Shown here one piece after another: positions 30,549 to 43,275 of a DNA stretch of 64,000 nucleotides. The position numbers were made by a program, and so were the translations under genes. Below the pieces are notes generated by a model that worked only from the letters and a program-made list of their open reading frames with translations, was not told the DNA's origin and did no database searches. The stretch is from positions 49,459,781 to 49,523,780 of the forward strand of contig NC_081552.1 of assembly GCF_963082655.1 (NCBI RefSeq), written 5' to 3'. The DNA comes from Stomoxys calcitrans (taxonomy: Eukaryota; Arthropoda; Insecta; Diptera; Muscidae). Position 1 is the stretch's first letter; the number at the start of each line of letters is the position of its first letter.

Positions 30549-32839
30549 CTAGCTGAACCGGGCCCGCTCCGCTGCGCCTTCTATTACTTTATATGGAACA
30601 AAATTTTTCTTGGAATATTTATTTTCGACAATTAAAGAGCCTTTAGTGAAATACCATGCTACACAAATGGTATATCGCTTGACAAACAGTTTAACAATAT
30701 AACAGCCTTTATCTGAATCCCATATGATCTTTATTGGTCTACGAATTTAAGATTGGGTGTGAGGTGTACTCCATTCTTAAAATACTTTATTTCAGCACGA
30801 TATTCTCATAATGTCTGACTTAGGCGTGTTTTCGGGGATGAGGTGGTCCCCCAGACACTTGGCCCTGAAAAAATATCCGCGTCATGCTCTTCTATCAAAT
30901 AACATTTATTTAAACTCCATGTTGCCATTGGTTTTGAGGAGGAGTTTACAGGATGATGTGTCCCTCAAACACATACTCCCAAAATTGGTTATCAAATTCG
31001 TTTTCTAATCTCAAATGCCTTCCATTTCAACTACATATTCGCATAGCCGAAAAATTTTTACCCTTTGGGGGGTGTTTTGGGGAAGGGGTCATGCCTTAAA
31101 TACATGGTCCTAGTCCCTATATCCTACTCCCAAATACCTTTATTTGACCCCCATATTGCGATGGTCAGTAAAAAATTGCTGTTTGTGGGATATTTTGGGA
31201 AAGGGGTAGACCCCCAGAAAATTGGTCCCGAAAATGGGTATCCATTCTTGCTCTACCCTCCAATACCTTTCGTTTAAGCTCCACATTGACATGGTCGGTA
31301 AATATGCCCGATTTAGGGGTGTTTTGGGTAGTGGGGTGGTCTCCCAAATTCTAAGCCCTGAAAATATATCAGCAACGTGCTCTACTCTCATTTATCTATA
31401 TATCATTTATTTAAACCCCATATTGCCATTGCCCTCAAAATTGGATATCAAATTCGTTTTCTAATCTCATTTAAACTCCTTATTACAAAAGTCAGCAAAT
31501 ATGTCCGGTTTGGGGTATTGGCCCTAAAAACTATGAATATTTAGTTCCCCTCTCTTTAAGACTCAAATTGTCTTGGTGAGCAAAGACGTCCTATTTGGGG
31601 GTTGTTATGGTGGTGGGACGTGCGCTAGACAGTTGTTGACGTCAGATACGTGGTCTACTCCCATATACCTTTAATATGAGCCCCATATTTCCAAAGTTGG
31701 CTAACATGACCGGCTTGGTGGTGTTTTGGGGGATGGGCGGCCACTCAGTGAGTTGGCATTGAAAATATATATCGGATTCGTCTTCCACTTTAAAAACCCT
31801 CTTATTTGAGCCTCATATTGCAATAGTCAGAAAATACTTACTATTTGGGTGGGGTTGTGGGGGTGGGGTTGCCCCATAGACACTTTTCCCGAATATTGAT
31901 ATCAAATTCGTGCTTTACTCCCAAAGACCTTTCATTTGAGCCCCATATTGCTATGGTCGTAAATTTGTCCCTTTTGGGGGATGTTCTCGGCGCCGCCCTT
32001 CAAACACTTGGTCCCATATCTGGATAACAGATTCGTATTCTACCCTCAAATACCTTTTATATAAGCCCCATAATGTCATGGTCAGTAAATAAGTCCCGTT
32101 TGGGGGTGTTTTTGGGGGAGAGTGGACACCCAGAAACTTTGACCCAAATTTGGATATCAGATTCGTATTTTACTCGCAAATACCTTTCATTTGAGTCCCA
32201 TACTGCTATGATCGGTAAATATGTCCTATTTAGGGGCGTTTTTTGGGGGGTTGGGGTGGTCCTCCAAACACTTGGTCCGACAATTGGATATCAGATGCGT
32301 TTTCTAATCTTCGATACCTTTCATTTAAGTCCCATATTGTCGCGATTGGTGTATATATATATTTGGTAGGTTTTGGGGTGGGGCGCCCCCCTAGGTAACC
32401 CATCCGAAATTTGGTTACCAAATTTTTGTTTGTAGGTAACTATAAAAGAGCGGAAGGGTCCGCTCCCCATTCCGATATCAAAAAATGTAGTACCCTATTT
32501 TCAACACGGGATCATTATGCACCATCTGTGAAAATTTCAAGAAAGTCGGTGAGTGAAATTAATATACCAAATTCGTGAAATGTGTATACCAAATTCGTAC
32601 TCTACTCTTAAATAGCTTTCATTTAATACCCATATTGTCCCAAACAGTGCACATGTCCGTTCGGGTGGGTTTTGGGATGGGGCGTCCACCCAGATTATTT
32701 GACCCCAAAATTTTTTACCAATTTCGTGCTTTTGGGATACCATAAGGTGACACACAAAATTTCGCTAAAATCGGTCCACGCATCTCCGAGATCTGACGTT
32801 TTTGAAAATTGTGGTATGGGGGAGGGCCCGCCCTCCATG
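30549..32839 (+). repeat. Decayed ~130-bp tandem array (type E element), plus orientation
   Basis: Begins AGCTGAACCGGGCCCGCTCC and runs through many diverged units. Each carries a version of CCCCATATTGC(C/G)ATGGTC, a G-rich GGGGTGTTTTGGGG stretch and ATCAAATTCGT. Spacing of the ATGGTC word is 126-131 bp (31160, 31291; 31953, 32079, 32207). The mirror copy is at 43278-45250. Probably another tandem-cored interspersed element, since the same GGGCCCGCTCCGCTGCGCC end occurs at both loci. Confidence 0.6.
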
Positions 32840-35352
32840 ACCTAGCTAACGCAGCCGTCGTATTTTGATGCATGTTACTATGCTATCGTCGTCATACAGC
32901 TCGTGGTTCATACGTCGTCTGTATTCTCCGTTAACGCAAACTGGTCCATATATTTTACGAAGAATCTTTCTCTCAAATACTCCAAGCACTGCCTCATCTG
33001 CTTTCACAAGTACTCATGCTTCAGAACCATATAACAGCACGGGTAGTATCAGTGTCTTGTAAAGTATAGTCTTCGTCTGTCGAGAGATGGCCTTGTCTTT
33101 AAACTGCTTAATTAGTCCAAAGTAGCATCTATTTGCCAGTATTATTTTACGCTTAATCCCAAAACTGGTGTCATTCGTTTCGGTTACGGCGGTGCCGAGG
33201 TAGATAGAACTACTGACTGTGTCAAAGTTGTGGTTCCCAACTTTCTCCATTTTTTTTATCTGCTCGGTTGTGCAAGGCTTTTTGTGATCGTCTTATCTCC
33301 ATATCGTCTTATCTCCATTTACTGCCAGACCAATTTTCACTGACTCTCTTTCGATTCTTTCAAAGGCTGCAGTTACTACTTCCGGTGATCAACCTATGAT
33401 ATCGATGTCGTCGTCATAGGCGAGTAGCATGTGTTCTCTTGTGATTATTGTGCCATATCTATTCACCTCTGCATCTCGTATAATCTTCTCCAGCATGATA
33501 TTAAAGAGATCACACGATAGACTGTCTCCATGTCTGAAACCTCGTTTGGTATTAAATGGTTCGGAGAGATTCTTTCCTATTCTTACTGAGGAAGGCGTAT
33601 CAGCAAGCGTCATCCTGCAGAGTCTTATTCATTTTGCAGGGATACCAAACTCAGACATGGCTTGAAATAGCTTTGAATGTAAAGGAGTATCGAAGGCGGC
33701 TTTGTAGTCAACAAAGAGGTGTTGTAGGTGTAGGGGTTGATTTGTCCTTCTCGGGTTTTTTCCCAGGATTTAGCGCAGTGTGAATATCTGGTCTAGGGTG
33801 AATTTACCAGGTCTTAAGCCGCATTGATGGGGCCCAATTATCTCATTGACTTTAGGTTTTAATCTTCCACACAGTACGCTCGAGAGTATCTTGTATGCGA
33901 TGGGGAAGAGCCTTATTCCTCTGTAGTTGGCACATTCCGCCTTGTCTCATTTCTTGTGAACGGGACATAGTACGCTGAGGTTCCAATCATCGGGTATGCG
34001 TTCTTCTAGCCAGATTGCGCAGATAAGCTTATGCATACGCCTTATCAGCGTGTCGCCTCCGGTCTTAAAGAGTTCAGCGGGTGACCCGTCGGTTCCTGCT
34101 GCCTTGTTGTTCTTTAGTCGGGTCACTGCTACTTGGATCTCATTCTGACGAGGAGTTAAACATTCCATACCATCATCAGGGATTGGTTCTGCGGTATCCT
34201 CTTCGCCGCCAACGTCGGGCACTAACAGTTGGGTAAAATGTTCTTTCCATATCCTCAGCATGTTATCTGTGTCAGTTACCAGATTTCCTTTTTGTCTCTG
34301 CAGGCGGATTCCCTGCACCAAATCCATCGGTTTGATGTTTAATTCTTTGGTAAAATTTCCGGACTTCGTTCCGACTCCTGCACATCTCAACTCGCTCACA
34401 CTCACGTCTTTCCATTTTTCTTTTTCTTTCTGCGGAGTAGACGTTTCTCCTCTCTCCTTTTCTCCCGACACATCTGCTACTGATTGCAGGGTTGCTCTAT
34501 ATACCGCATTCTTGGCTTCAGTAGCATCTCGACACTCTTGGTCGTACCATGGGTTTTTTGGAGGAGGCTTTCGGTACCCAAGTACGGATTTCGCGGCATT
34601 TTCCATGGAGTGGGCAATAGTTTGTCACTGCTCCATTCTATTATCGGAACAAGGAGTGCTTTCATGAAGCAGTTGCGAACCTTTGCGGCAACAAGGTAAT
34701 GATCGGAATTTATATTCACTCCCCGGATGAATGCCTTCCATCTATCACAACGTGATCAATTTGGTTTCTCGTGTTTTGATCGGTTGACATCCATGTGGCT
34801 TTGTGCGTATTTTTATGTTGATATCTGGTGCTACTAACTACCATGTTTTTGCCGCGGCGAAATCTATCCGCCTCAACACATTACTGGACGTTATCTCGTG
34901 GAGGCTAAACTTTCCGACTGTTGGACCAAAAATGTCTTCCTTCCCTGTCTTCCCATTAAAATCTCCCAGAACGATTATAATATCATGGGCGGGACAGCGG
35001 TCATATTCTCTTCCTAGGCGTTCATAGAAAATATCCTTGGTCTGCTCGTCTTTGTCCTCCGTCGGGGCATGGGCATAAATAAGGCTGATGTTGAAGAATT
35101 TGGCTTTTATGCTGATTTTATCTAGCCTCTCATCCACTGGAGTAAAGCTGGAGACAAGGTGTTTCAGTTTCCGACTGAACACACATATCCACAGCCAAAT
35201 TCATGGCTCGTGTTATGGCAGCTATAGTATAGTTTGTCACCATTTGGTGCTGTAGTGACGCCATTCCGCACTACCTGGAAGGCGGTAATATCTGCCTTGT
35301 ACTTCTCTAATACATCCGCCAGCGCGTATGCTGCACCTTCTCTATAAGGAGT
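32840..35352 (-). mobile_element. RTE-like LINE, nearly complete but dead
   Basis: Minus-strand pieces in order: AP-endonuclease start (~35220-35350, with EKYKADITAFQVVRNG); endonuclease 34838-35182 with IIVLGDFNGKTG; a linker and RT start 33947-34606 with RLKNNKAAGTDGSPAELFK; the RT core 33389-33613 with TKRGFRHGDSLSCDLFNIM and a mutated active site (LAYDDDIDIIG where LAYADDIDIIG is usual); then a C-terminal region 33014-33250 with LPVLLYGSEA. The pieces lie in different frames. Near 32846 the expected Trp codon of a RWLGH motif is TAG. The C-terminal end stops at ~32840 against the type E array. RTE placement rests on these motifs. Confidence 0.75.
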
Positions 35353-35544
35353 GCGCCAAAACTATCACTATAAAACTAAATAATTCATAAAGACAACAAC
35401 ATTTTGAAGGATTATGATCAGCGTATGAATAGTGTGTTGTCAAGCAGTACAGAACCCAGTTCTGACTTTAACCAAATGTCACCGCCGATGGGCCGATTCC
35501 TGCACCCTGTAGCGACCACAATTTAAAAAAAAAAAACAAGTTAT
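35353..35544. other. Unassigned DNA
   Basis: No feature recognised; ends in a poly-A run at 35525-35536. Confidence 0.4.
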
Positions 35545-36180
35545 AGTCCGATTCGGGGCTCAAGAAGCAAAATCGGGAGATCGGTTTATATGGGAGCTGT
35601 ATCAAGCTATAGATCGATTCTGACCATATTGCACACGTATGTTGAAAGCCATGGGAGGAGTCGTTGTATAAAATTTGTGCCAAATCGGATGAGAATTGCG
35701 CTCTGTAGAGGCTTAAGAAGTCAAGATCCCAGATTGGTTTATATAGCAGCTATATCAGGTTATGAACCGATTTCAACCATACTTAGCAAGGTTATTGGAA
35801 GTGATATCAAAACACAAAGCGCAAAATTTCAGTCAAATCGGACGAGAATTGCCTCTTTAGAGGCTCAAGAAGTCAAGACCCAAGATCGGTTTATATTGTA
35901 GCTATATCAAAACATGGACCGATTTGGCCCATTTACAATCTTAACCGACTTACACTAATAGGAAATATTTGTGCAAAATTTCAAGCGGCTAGGTTTACTT
36001 CTTAAAAAGTTAGCGTGCTTTCGACAGACAGACAGACGGGTGGACATGGCTAGTTCGACTTAAAATGTCACGACGATCAAAAATATATATGCTTTATGGG
36101 GTTTTAGATGCATATTTTGAGGTGTTACAAATAGAATGACGAAATTAGTATACCCCCATCCTATGGTGGTGGGTATTAAA
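35545..36180 (-). mobile_element. DINE-like element, subfamily A, hairpin end missing
   Basis: Three to four tandem units (GCTCAAGAAG, GATCGGTTTATAT), then ACAGACAGACAGACGGGTGG, the conserved block and the end CCTATGGTGGTGGGTATTAAA. The hairpin end is replaced by a poly-A run. Confidence 0.7.
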
Positions 36181-36257
36181 AAAAATTGAGGTATCCTTAC
36201 CAATTTCACAGTAACAGAAGAATTTTGAATTTTCCATTTTGAAAAAAAATATGATTA

Positions 36258-36300
36258 TCCCCCCCCCCCACCTAAATAAAATCCTGGCTACGTCCCTGAT
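36258..36300. repeat. Possible DNA-transposon terminus
   Basis: A C-run followed by TCCTGGCTACGTCCCTG. The reverse complement, CAGGGACGTAGCCAGGA, resembles terminal repeats of cut-and-paste elements known in many animals. No partner end was found. Confidence 0.3.
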
Positions 36301-36400
36301 GGGATGTTTTGTAGGTTACAGATCGATTTGAACCGTACTTGCTACAGTTGTGGGAAGTCATAACAGAATACTACATGCAAAATTTCAATCCTCGTTAATG
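36301..36400 (-). mobile_element. DINE-like unit fragment
   Basis: A single partial unit (GATCGATTTGAACCGTACTTG, ATGCAAAATTTCAATCC). Confidence 0.4.
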
Positions 36401-38350
36401 GGTTAAAAGAGCTGAAAGGCTATGAAAAGAAGTGAATAGAGGTAAAGTTAAAAGAGCTGAACTGAACTGAAGCACAAAAATACGAAAAGGAGATGCACTA
36501 TGTTCAGCTGAAGATTTTCAACGAGAAATCATAAAAACAGCTCGTTGAACGTGTTGAACTAGACAATGAACTAGTTCCCTGAGCGGAAGCTGTGGAAAGC
36601 TGATTTGAAAAGAACTGAACTGAGCTAAAATGTATTGAAGTCAGCTATTCTTTTTTGAACAAACACACTTTTTAGAATAGTTTAGAGCCAATTGACATTA
36701 AATTAGATTAAATCGAAACTTGATTTTCTTTTTCATCTAGTAAAAAAATTTACATTTTTATTCCATCGTTGATAATAGCATATTTTACAATGTTGCTTAA
36801 TGTCTTTTCAGATTTTTCTTTGTTCGCTATAACATAAAATGAACAAGACTCCAACTAAAACTTAACACAAATCCCATGAATCGATCCCGCATTGTATCCT
36901 TTTGAACAATACATCGCATAACGTAAAACAATCAGCAACAGTTAAATGCTGTTGTGCCGCTGTAATAGCGGTTGCTATGGTTTACGTTTCTTGGAGTTGA
37001 GTTCTGCAAATAACGTTTGAACAAGATCAATAAATTTTATTGCCGTGTTCCACTGCCATTTGCCAGGTTGCGGCGGCAGTCATAAACAACCCAAAAAACA
37101 ATCCGCTTTATGATGATGATTCCTTATGTTGGTGGCTACATTGAACCTTCTCTTCCCTCTCTCTGGCCATGGCCACATACGTACGGGATTTCATTGCACC
37201 GCAACATTCATTGAACAGAAAATGCTGCTGCAACACAGTTGTGGTCGTTTCACAAAAAAGGCCATGGCCATGGCCTGTGCCACAAAAAGTGGAAAGAAAA
37301 AAAAAAAAAAAAAAAATTCTGTATCGTTGCGCCTGCGCATTGCCTCTGAATTTTTAAAAATACCAATTCGTGATCGTTTTGGCTTACCTCTGGTCGATCA
37401 ACTTGCACAACTGTTGAGCGACTTAGAGGTGAGCAAAGGAGCTCCTGCTTCGGACAAAGTCTTTTGTGGCTACTCAGTGCAGTCATCTAACATTATCTCA
37501 TCTTATTTTGTATGGGAATTTGTTATAATAAATTGTTTCTCTGTGTGTAAAAATTTCCATTTTATTTTTTGCTTCACCACCAGTTGGGGATTATTGATTT
37601 TCTTCCCCTTAGAGATTTCTTTGATGATGATACATCCTGGTCATGTAGTTCTTATTCTGCATCTTCAATGGCATTTTGTATACGAATGGCCATCGATTGT
37701 GATGCTCAAGTGGAAGTAAATAAATTTTATTGCTGTTATTCTGCAAAAAAAAAAAAACCAACAACATTCAAACTCTTCCACACTCACACCGCCAAGTTTT
37801 ATTGAAAATTTATGGCAAATGTTTAAATTTGTTGTAATTGAAAAAATTGACTCCTTTTGCCAAGTTATCGACCAACCGACAGACGTAACAACTGTTTGGA
37901 TTGCTATCAAACACAATTCTCAGGTTCTTCACTTTCCAACATAAAAATTGATATGCTTGCTAAGCGTTAAGATTTAAAGCTAAAATTGCGGAAGTGATTA
38001 TAAGTGAATAATAGATTGGTATAAAAATCCTTTAATATATTCGACATGAAATTATTTATTTTAAAGTAACAGAAACAGAGCACCTTTCAATCTACAGTCA
38101 AACAATTTTCGCTCGCACAAAAATAAAATTTGAAAGAATTTTTTTTGAATAAAATTAAAAAAAAAATTAGTTGTAAGGAACAAAAAATGTTTAAAAAATT
38201 TGACAAATAAAATCTGTTCTTGCACAACTTTTTATTTTGGTTGCTTCATTATGTTACTGGATTTCTTCCTTGACCAGCTGAAACCAATAGGCTTTGTTTT
38301 TGCTTTTATTTCGTATAGAAAGCAAAACAAAATCCTTTTTGAAAAAAAAA
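36401..38350. other. Apparently unique non-coding DNA
   Basis: 36405-36640 is enriched for GAGCTGAACTGAACTGAAG-like words on the plus strand. The longest open frame (37126-37719) runs through a poly-A tract and shows no domain. I see no gene. Confidence 0.45.
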
Positions 38351-39844
38351 GAAGTAAAAGCGTGCTAAGTTCGGCCGGGCCGAATCTTATATACCCTCCA
38401 CCATGGATCGCATTTGTCGAGTTCTTTTCCCGGCATCTCTTCTTAGGCAAAAAAAGATATAAGAAAAGAGTTGCTCTGCTATTAAAACGATATCAAGATA
38501 TGGTCCGGTTTGGACCACAATTATATTTTATGTTGGAGACCTGTGTAAAATGTCAGCCAATTCGAATAAGAATTGCGCCCTTTGGGGGCTCAAGAAGTAA
38601 AATAGAGAGATCGATTTATATGGGAGCTGTATCGGGCTATAGACCGATTCAGACCACAATAAATACGTATGTTGATGGTCATGAGAGAATACGTCGTACA
38701 GAATTTCAGGCAAATCGGATAATAATTGCGACCTTTAGAGGCTCAAGAAGTCAAGATCCCAGATCGGTTTATATGGCAGCTATATCAGGTTATGAACCGA
38801 TTTGAACCTTATTTGACACAGTTGTTGAAAGTAAAAATAAAATACGTCATGCAAAATTTTAGCCAAATCGGATAAGAATTGTGCCCTCTAGAGGCTCAAG
38901 AAGTCAAGACCCAAGATCGGTTTATATGACAGCTATATCAGGTTATTGACCGATTTCAACCATACTTGGCACAGTTGTTGGATATCATAACGAAATACTT
39001 CGTGCAAAAATTCATTCCAATCGGATACGAATTGTGCCCTCTAGAGGCTCAAGAAGTCAAGACCCAAGATCGGTTTATATGGCAGATATATCAGGTTATG
39101 GACCGATTTAAACCATACTTGGCACAGTCGTTGGGTATCATAACAAAACACGTCGTGCGAAATTCCATTCTAATCGGATAAGAATTGCGCCCTCTAGAGG
39201 CTCAAGAAGTCAAGACCCAAGATCGGATTATATGGCAGCTATATCAGGTTATTGACCGATTTGAACCATACTTGGCACAGTTGTTGGATATCATAACAAA
39301 ACACGTCGTGCAAAATTCCATTCTGATCGGATAAGAATTGCGCACTCTAGAGGCTTAAGAAGTCAAGACCCAAGATCGGTTTATATGGCAGCTATATCAG
39401 GTAATTGACCGATTTCAACCATACTTGGCACAGTTGTTGGATATCATAACGAAATACTTCGTGCAAAATTCATTCCAATCAGATAAGAATTGCGCACTCT
39501 AGAGGCTCAAGAAGTCAAGACCCAAGATCGGTTTATATGGCAGCTATATCAAAACATGGACCGATATGGCCCATTTACAATACCAACCGACCTACACTAA
39601 TAAGAAGTATTTGTGCAAAATTTCAAGCGGCTAGCTTTACTCCTTCGGAAGTTAGCGTGCTTTCGACAGACAGACGGACGGACAGACGGACGGACAGACG
39701 GACGGACATGGCTAGATCGACATAAAATGTCGCGACGATCAAGAATATATATACTTTATGGGGTCTCAGACGAATATTTCGAGTAGTTACAAACAGAATG
39801 ACGAAATTAGTATACCCCCCATCCTTTGGTGGAGGGTATACAAA
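38351..39844 (-). mobile_element. DINE-like element, subfamily A, complete
   Basis: Tail AAGTAAAAGCGTGCTAAG, hairpin TTCGGCCGGGCCGAA (38370-38384), subterminal repeats, and seven to eight ~153-bp units. A tract of ACGGACGGACAGACGG follows (~39667-39710), then the conserved block and the end TTTGGTGGAGGGTATA. Confidence 0.8.
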
Positions 39845-39970
39845 TATATTTTCAAAAACAAAAAAATTTTGAGAACACTTTTCACAGAAAGTTATTCTAA
39901 ATCGATCGGTATACTTATCAATGGGCTTATCTCTCTTCCTTTTGGGTGTTACAAACAAATTCACTAAGTT

Positions 39971-41245
39971 ATAATACCCTGTACCACAGTAGTGGTGTAG
40001 GGTAAAAAAATGAATTTGTGTTTGTTTGTGGGTTTGTAAATTTGTTTGTTCCGTATAGACTCAAAAACGGCAAACCGATTTCTTTGAAATTTTCACAGAT
40101 TATGGGCGATGGTCCGAAAGAAGCAATAGGCTATATAATTTTTTGATATCTCAAGGGAAGGTAATCGGGAGTAGATTACGAATATGGTCTGAAAGGAGCA
40201 ATAGACTATAAAATTTGTTGACATTGGAACGCCTCTTTCTCCCCCTTACAACAAAAACACCACCCAAAATCAAAAGTGCATCGATAAGAACAATATGGGT
40301 ATCAAATGAAAGGTATTGGAGATTAGAATACGAATATATATAACATACCTAAGGAGTTGTCCAACGTCAAAAATCCCCCAAGACATATTTGACGTTCATA
40401 TCAACATGGGACGCAAATGAAAGGTATTCGGGAGTAGACTACAAATATATGACATTAACAATGTGGTCTAAGTAATTGGGGGCGCTCCGGTAGCCGAGCT
40501 GGTAGTGTGCTTGGTTTACCAGTTCAGGAATCGTGGGTTAGATTCCCGCCAGAAGCGCTGGGTTGTCGCTACTGTGGTATCACAATGGGCCTAAAATTGT
40601 CTATGTGAGTCTGTAAAGGACTGCCACTCTTACCTAACCTAACCTAATTAGGGGTCACACCATCATCAAAAATCCCACCAATGAGAATTTTATTGGATCA
40701 TAGCTATATGAGGCTCAAATGAAAGGTATTTGGGAGCAGATTACTAATATGACATTATACTTTGTGTCCTATGTGACTATACTTTGTGTCTATTTGGTGC
40801 TTTACCTCCTAGAACCGCCTCCAATAGGTTATTTGATCAATTAAAACAATGGGGTATTAACTGATAGATATTTTTGAGTGGAGTGCGTCATTCAAATTTG
40901 TGCTTAAATGACAGATGGGGTGTGGGGCAGAACACTCCTATAGACGCTTTCCAACAAAGGTCTGTTTACACCAATCACTATAATATGGGGTTAAATTAAA
41001 GGTATAAGGTTGTGCACTGCGAATCTGATATCTTTATTCTCCTCGTATACCTAGGGGACCACCTCACCCCAAAACAGTTGATCAATCATAATGATCTAAC
41101 AGGACACTGTGTGCTTTAAATAATTTGAGGATATAAATAAATGTAGGTCCCAAAAATTATGACAATTCGTCAAGGTGGCCTCCATTTTTAGCTCATCGAC
41201 CAGGGGCCTTCTTCTCCTAGACAAGCCCAAACAACGTGCTGCTGG
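39971..41245 (+). repeat. Type D/E tandem-repeat element with nested SINE
   Basis: Starts with a tight inverted pair, TACCCTGTACCAC (39976-39988) and GTGGTGTAGGGTA (39991-40003). Degenerate units follow with ATGAAAGGTATT, GGAGTAGACTAC and ATATGGG. A different SINE is inserted at 40483-40645. Confidence 0.5.
40483..40645 (+). mobile_element. Second tRNA-derived SINE type
   Basis: A tRNA-like head (GGTAGCCGAGCTGGTAGTGTG, A-box-like) with a slightly damaged B box (GGTTAGATTCC where GGTTCGATTCC is expected). Then comes a short body and a tail of CCTAA repeats. It is bracketed by AATTGGGGG (40474-40482) and AATTAGGGG (40646-40654), a 9-bp duplication with one mismatch. Unrelated to the SINE at 1759. 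Confidence 0.7.
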
Positions 41246-41470
41246 GCAACACTTTCACCAAATATATACCGCACCAAATATATATCGGCCGGTAAATTAG
41301 ATCTTTACCGCAGAAAATCGTTCAATATGGCAATTAGATTTGATTTTAAAAATACTAAATGATTACTATTTACTAGGTAGCCATATAATCATTTATAGAC
41401 AACTATCACATGATGATCAATGTTATAAGCGTTAAGATACTCCAAGTGGGTGGTAGCACTAACATTTAAT

Positions 41471-41543
41471 TTAGCGCCATCTACTGTCTGTTTTCAAATG
41501 GATTTAGTTGATCGAATTGAAAACAGCCAGTAGATGGCGCTAA
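41471..41543. repeat. 27-bp-arm hairpin containing AGCGCCATCTACTG
   Basis: The arms 41471-41497 and 41517-41543 are inverted with one mismatch in 27, around a 19-nt spacer. It could be a tiny fold-back element or a structured RNA. The word CAGTAGATGGCGCT looks like one that recurs in insect genomes (from memory). Confidence 0.6.
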
Positions 41544-42012
41544 TTTGGAGAAGCCGACATTAACACAGAGAGAGCAGAGCAGTCAAAATTATAATAAAGA
41601 AAAATAAAATGTAGGAATTTCGTTGTGGTTATTTGCGGTAGTATTTTTAAACTTTTCACCCCAAGACGGGCCTTTACAAAAGGTGTGTCAGGTAGTTTCA
41701 GTGGCTATTTTTGCCATTGATAAAAATGTATGTAGAGTGCGAGTGAGGGAAGGGCTCAACGAACGTACACAAAATCACAGCTATTGGAGAGTAGATTACG
41801 TTACAAGGCGAAAGCGTAGTGAAGCGGGTTTAATTGAAATTTTAGTTTAACGATAAGAAGCCTCCTTTATATCGTCGAGCCCAAGTGGCGTGCACAAACA
41901 TTTTTTCTTTTTGTCACTCGATTCGTTCGCTATGTCCTTGAAAACTGCTGATTTTATAAAGGGAAAATAGCTGTTTCCAATGACTTGGCGAATGAATCGT
42001 GTGATAACAATT
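41544..42012. other. Non-coding or unknown, one short open frame
   Basis: 41623-41850 is open for 75 codons on the plus strand with no motif I recognise. It has no visible promoter or splice context, so I do not call it a gene. Confidence 0.35.
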
Positions 42013-42836
42013 TCAAGCGTATCAAGTTCGGCCGGACCGAACCTTATATACCCTTCACCATGGATCTCATTTGTATTTTTTTGCCGATATATCTTTATAG
42101 GCAAACAAAGGATAATGAATAAATATTTCCTAGCTATTGGACCATACTTGGTTTAGATGTTGGATACCATAGTAGAATTCATTGTGAAAATTTCAGCCAA
42201 ATTGGATAAGAATTGGGCCCTATAGTGGCTCAAGAACTAAAATTGGGAGATTGGTTCAAATGGGAGCTTTATCAGGTTATGGACCGATTCCGGCCATATT
42301 TGGCACGTACGTGGATGATCATAGGAGAAGTCGTTAAAATCATGTTAAGTCAAATCACATAAGAATTGCGCCCTCTAGAGGCCCAATCAGTCAAATCCGG
42401 ATATTGGCTTATATGGAAGCTATATCAAGTATTCGACCAATTTAAACCATACTTGGCATAGTTGCTGCAAGTCAAAACAAAAAACTTTGTGCAAAATTTC
42501 AAATGCCAAATCGTATAATAATTGCACACCCTAGAGGTTTAAGAAATCAATATCCGAGATCGGTTTATATGGCAATTATATCAAGTTATGAACCGATGTG
42601 GACCATACTTAGTACAGATGTTGAGAGTCATAACAAAATACCTTGTATAAAATTTGCGTCAAATCGGATAAGAATTGCGCCGTTTAGAGGCTCAAGAAGT
42701 CAAGATCCAAGATCGGTTTATATGGCTGATGTATGGACCGATTGACCAATTTACAATCCCAACTGGACTACACTAATAGGAAGCATTTTTGCAAAATTGT
42801 AAGCGCCTAGCTTTATCCCTTCGAAAGCAAGCGTGC
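42013..42836 (-). mobile_element. DINE-like element, subfamily A, truncated by mariner
   Basis: A diverged hairpin (TTCGGCCGGACCGAA, 42027-42041), TATACCCTTCACCATGG, and about five units. It stops at GCGTGCTT, just before the place where the ACGG tract would begin, and joins the mariner derivative. Confidence 0.7.
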
Positions 42837-43275
42837 TTACTAACGAGCAACGCTTGCAAATCATTGAATTTTATTACCAAAATCAGTGTTCGGTTCGAAA
42901 TGTGTTCAAATTTTGACAAATTTTGTTCAGCGATGAGGCGCATTTCTGGTTGAATGGCTACGTAAATAAGCAAAATTGCCGCATTTGGAGTGAAGAGCAA
43001 CCAGAAGCCGTTCAAGAACTGCCCATGCATCCCGAAAAATGCACTGTTTGGTGTGGTTTGTACGCTGGTGGAATCATTGGACCGTATTTTTTCAAAGATG
43101 CTGTTGGACGCAACGTTACGGTGAATGAACACATTTCGAACTGAACACTGATTTTGGTAATAATGGTAATGTCAAAGCATACTGAGCATCTTTCTCTTTG
43201 ACACCATGTCTGAAATCCCACGTGATCTGTCAAATACTAATGCATGAAAATCCTAACCTCAAAAAAATCACCCTT
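42836..43275. mobile_element. Fold-back Tc1/mariner derivative, copy 2, damaged
   Basis: Same structure as 3306-3912. The left arm has lost its outer ~125 bp and starts inside the transposase N-terminal coding part (CTTACTAACGAGCAACGC). The centre keeps FSDEAHFWLNGYVNK. The right arm has an internal deletion near 43160 but keeps the terminal TCACCCTT, followed by TA. Confidence 0.8.

Noticed and set aside
37126..37719. 197-codon frame
   Set aside because: It crosses a poly-A run giving poly-Lys, with hydrophobic low-complexity sequence after it and no recognisable domain.
38200..38805. 201-codon frame made of repeated R-SQDPRSVYMAAISGYEPI-like peptides
   Set aside because: The peptide comes from the 153-bp DINE unit, which is a multiple of three. 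A TGA recurs at the same place in the units (GATTTGAACC), and equivalent frames appear on both strands of every element.
41623..41850. 75-codon ORF after the hairpin
   Set aside because: No motif, no repeat relation, no splice or promoter context; too short to support.
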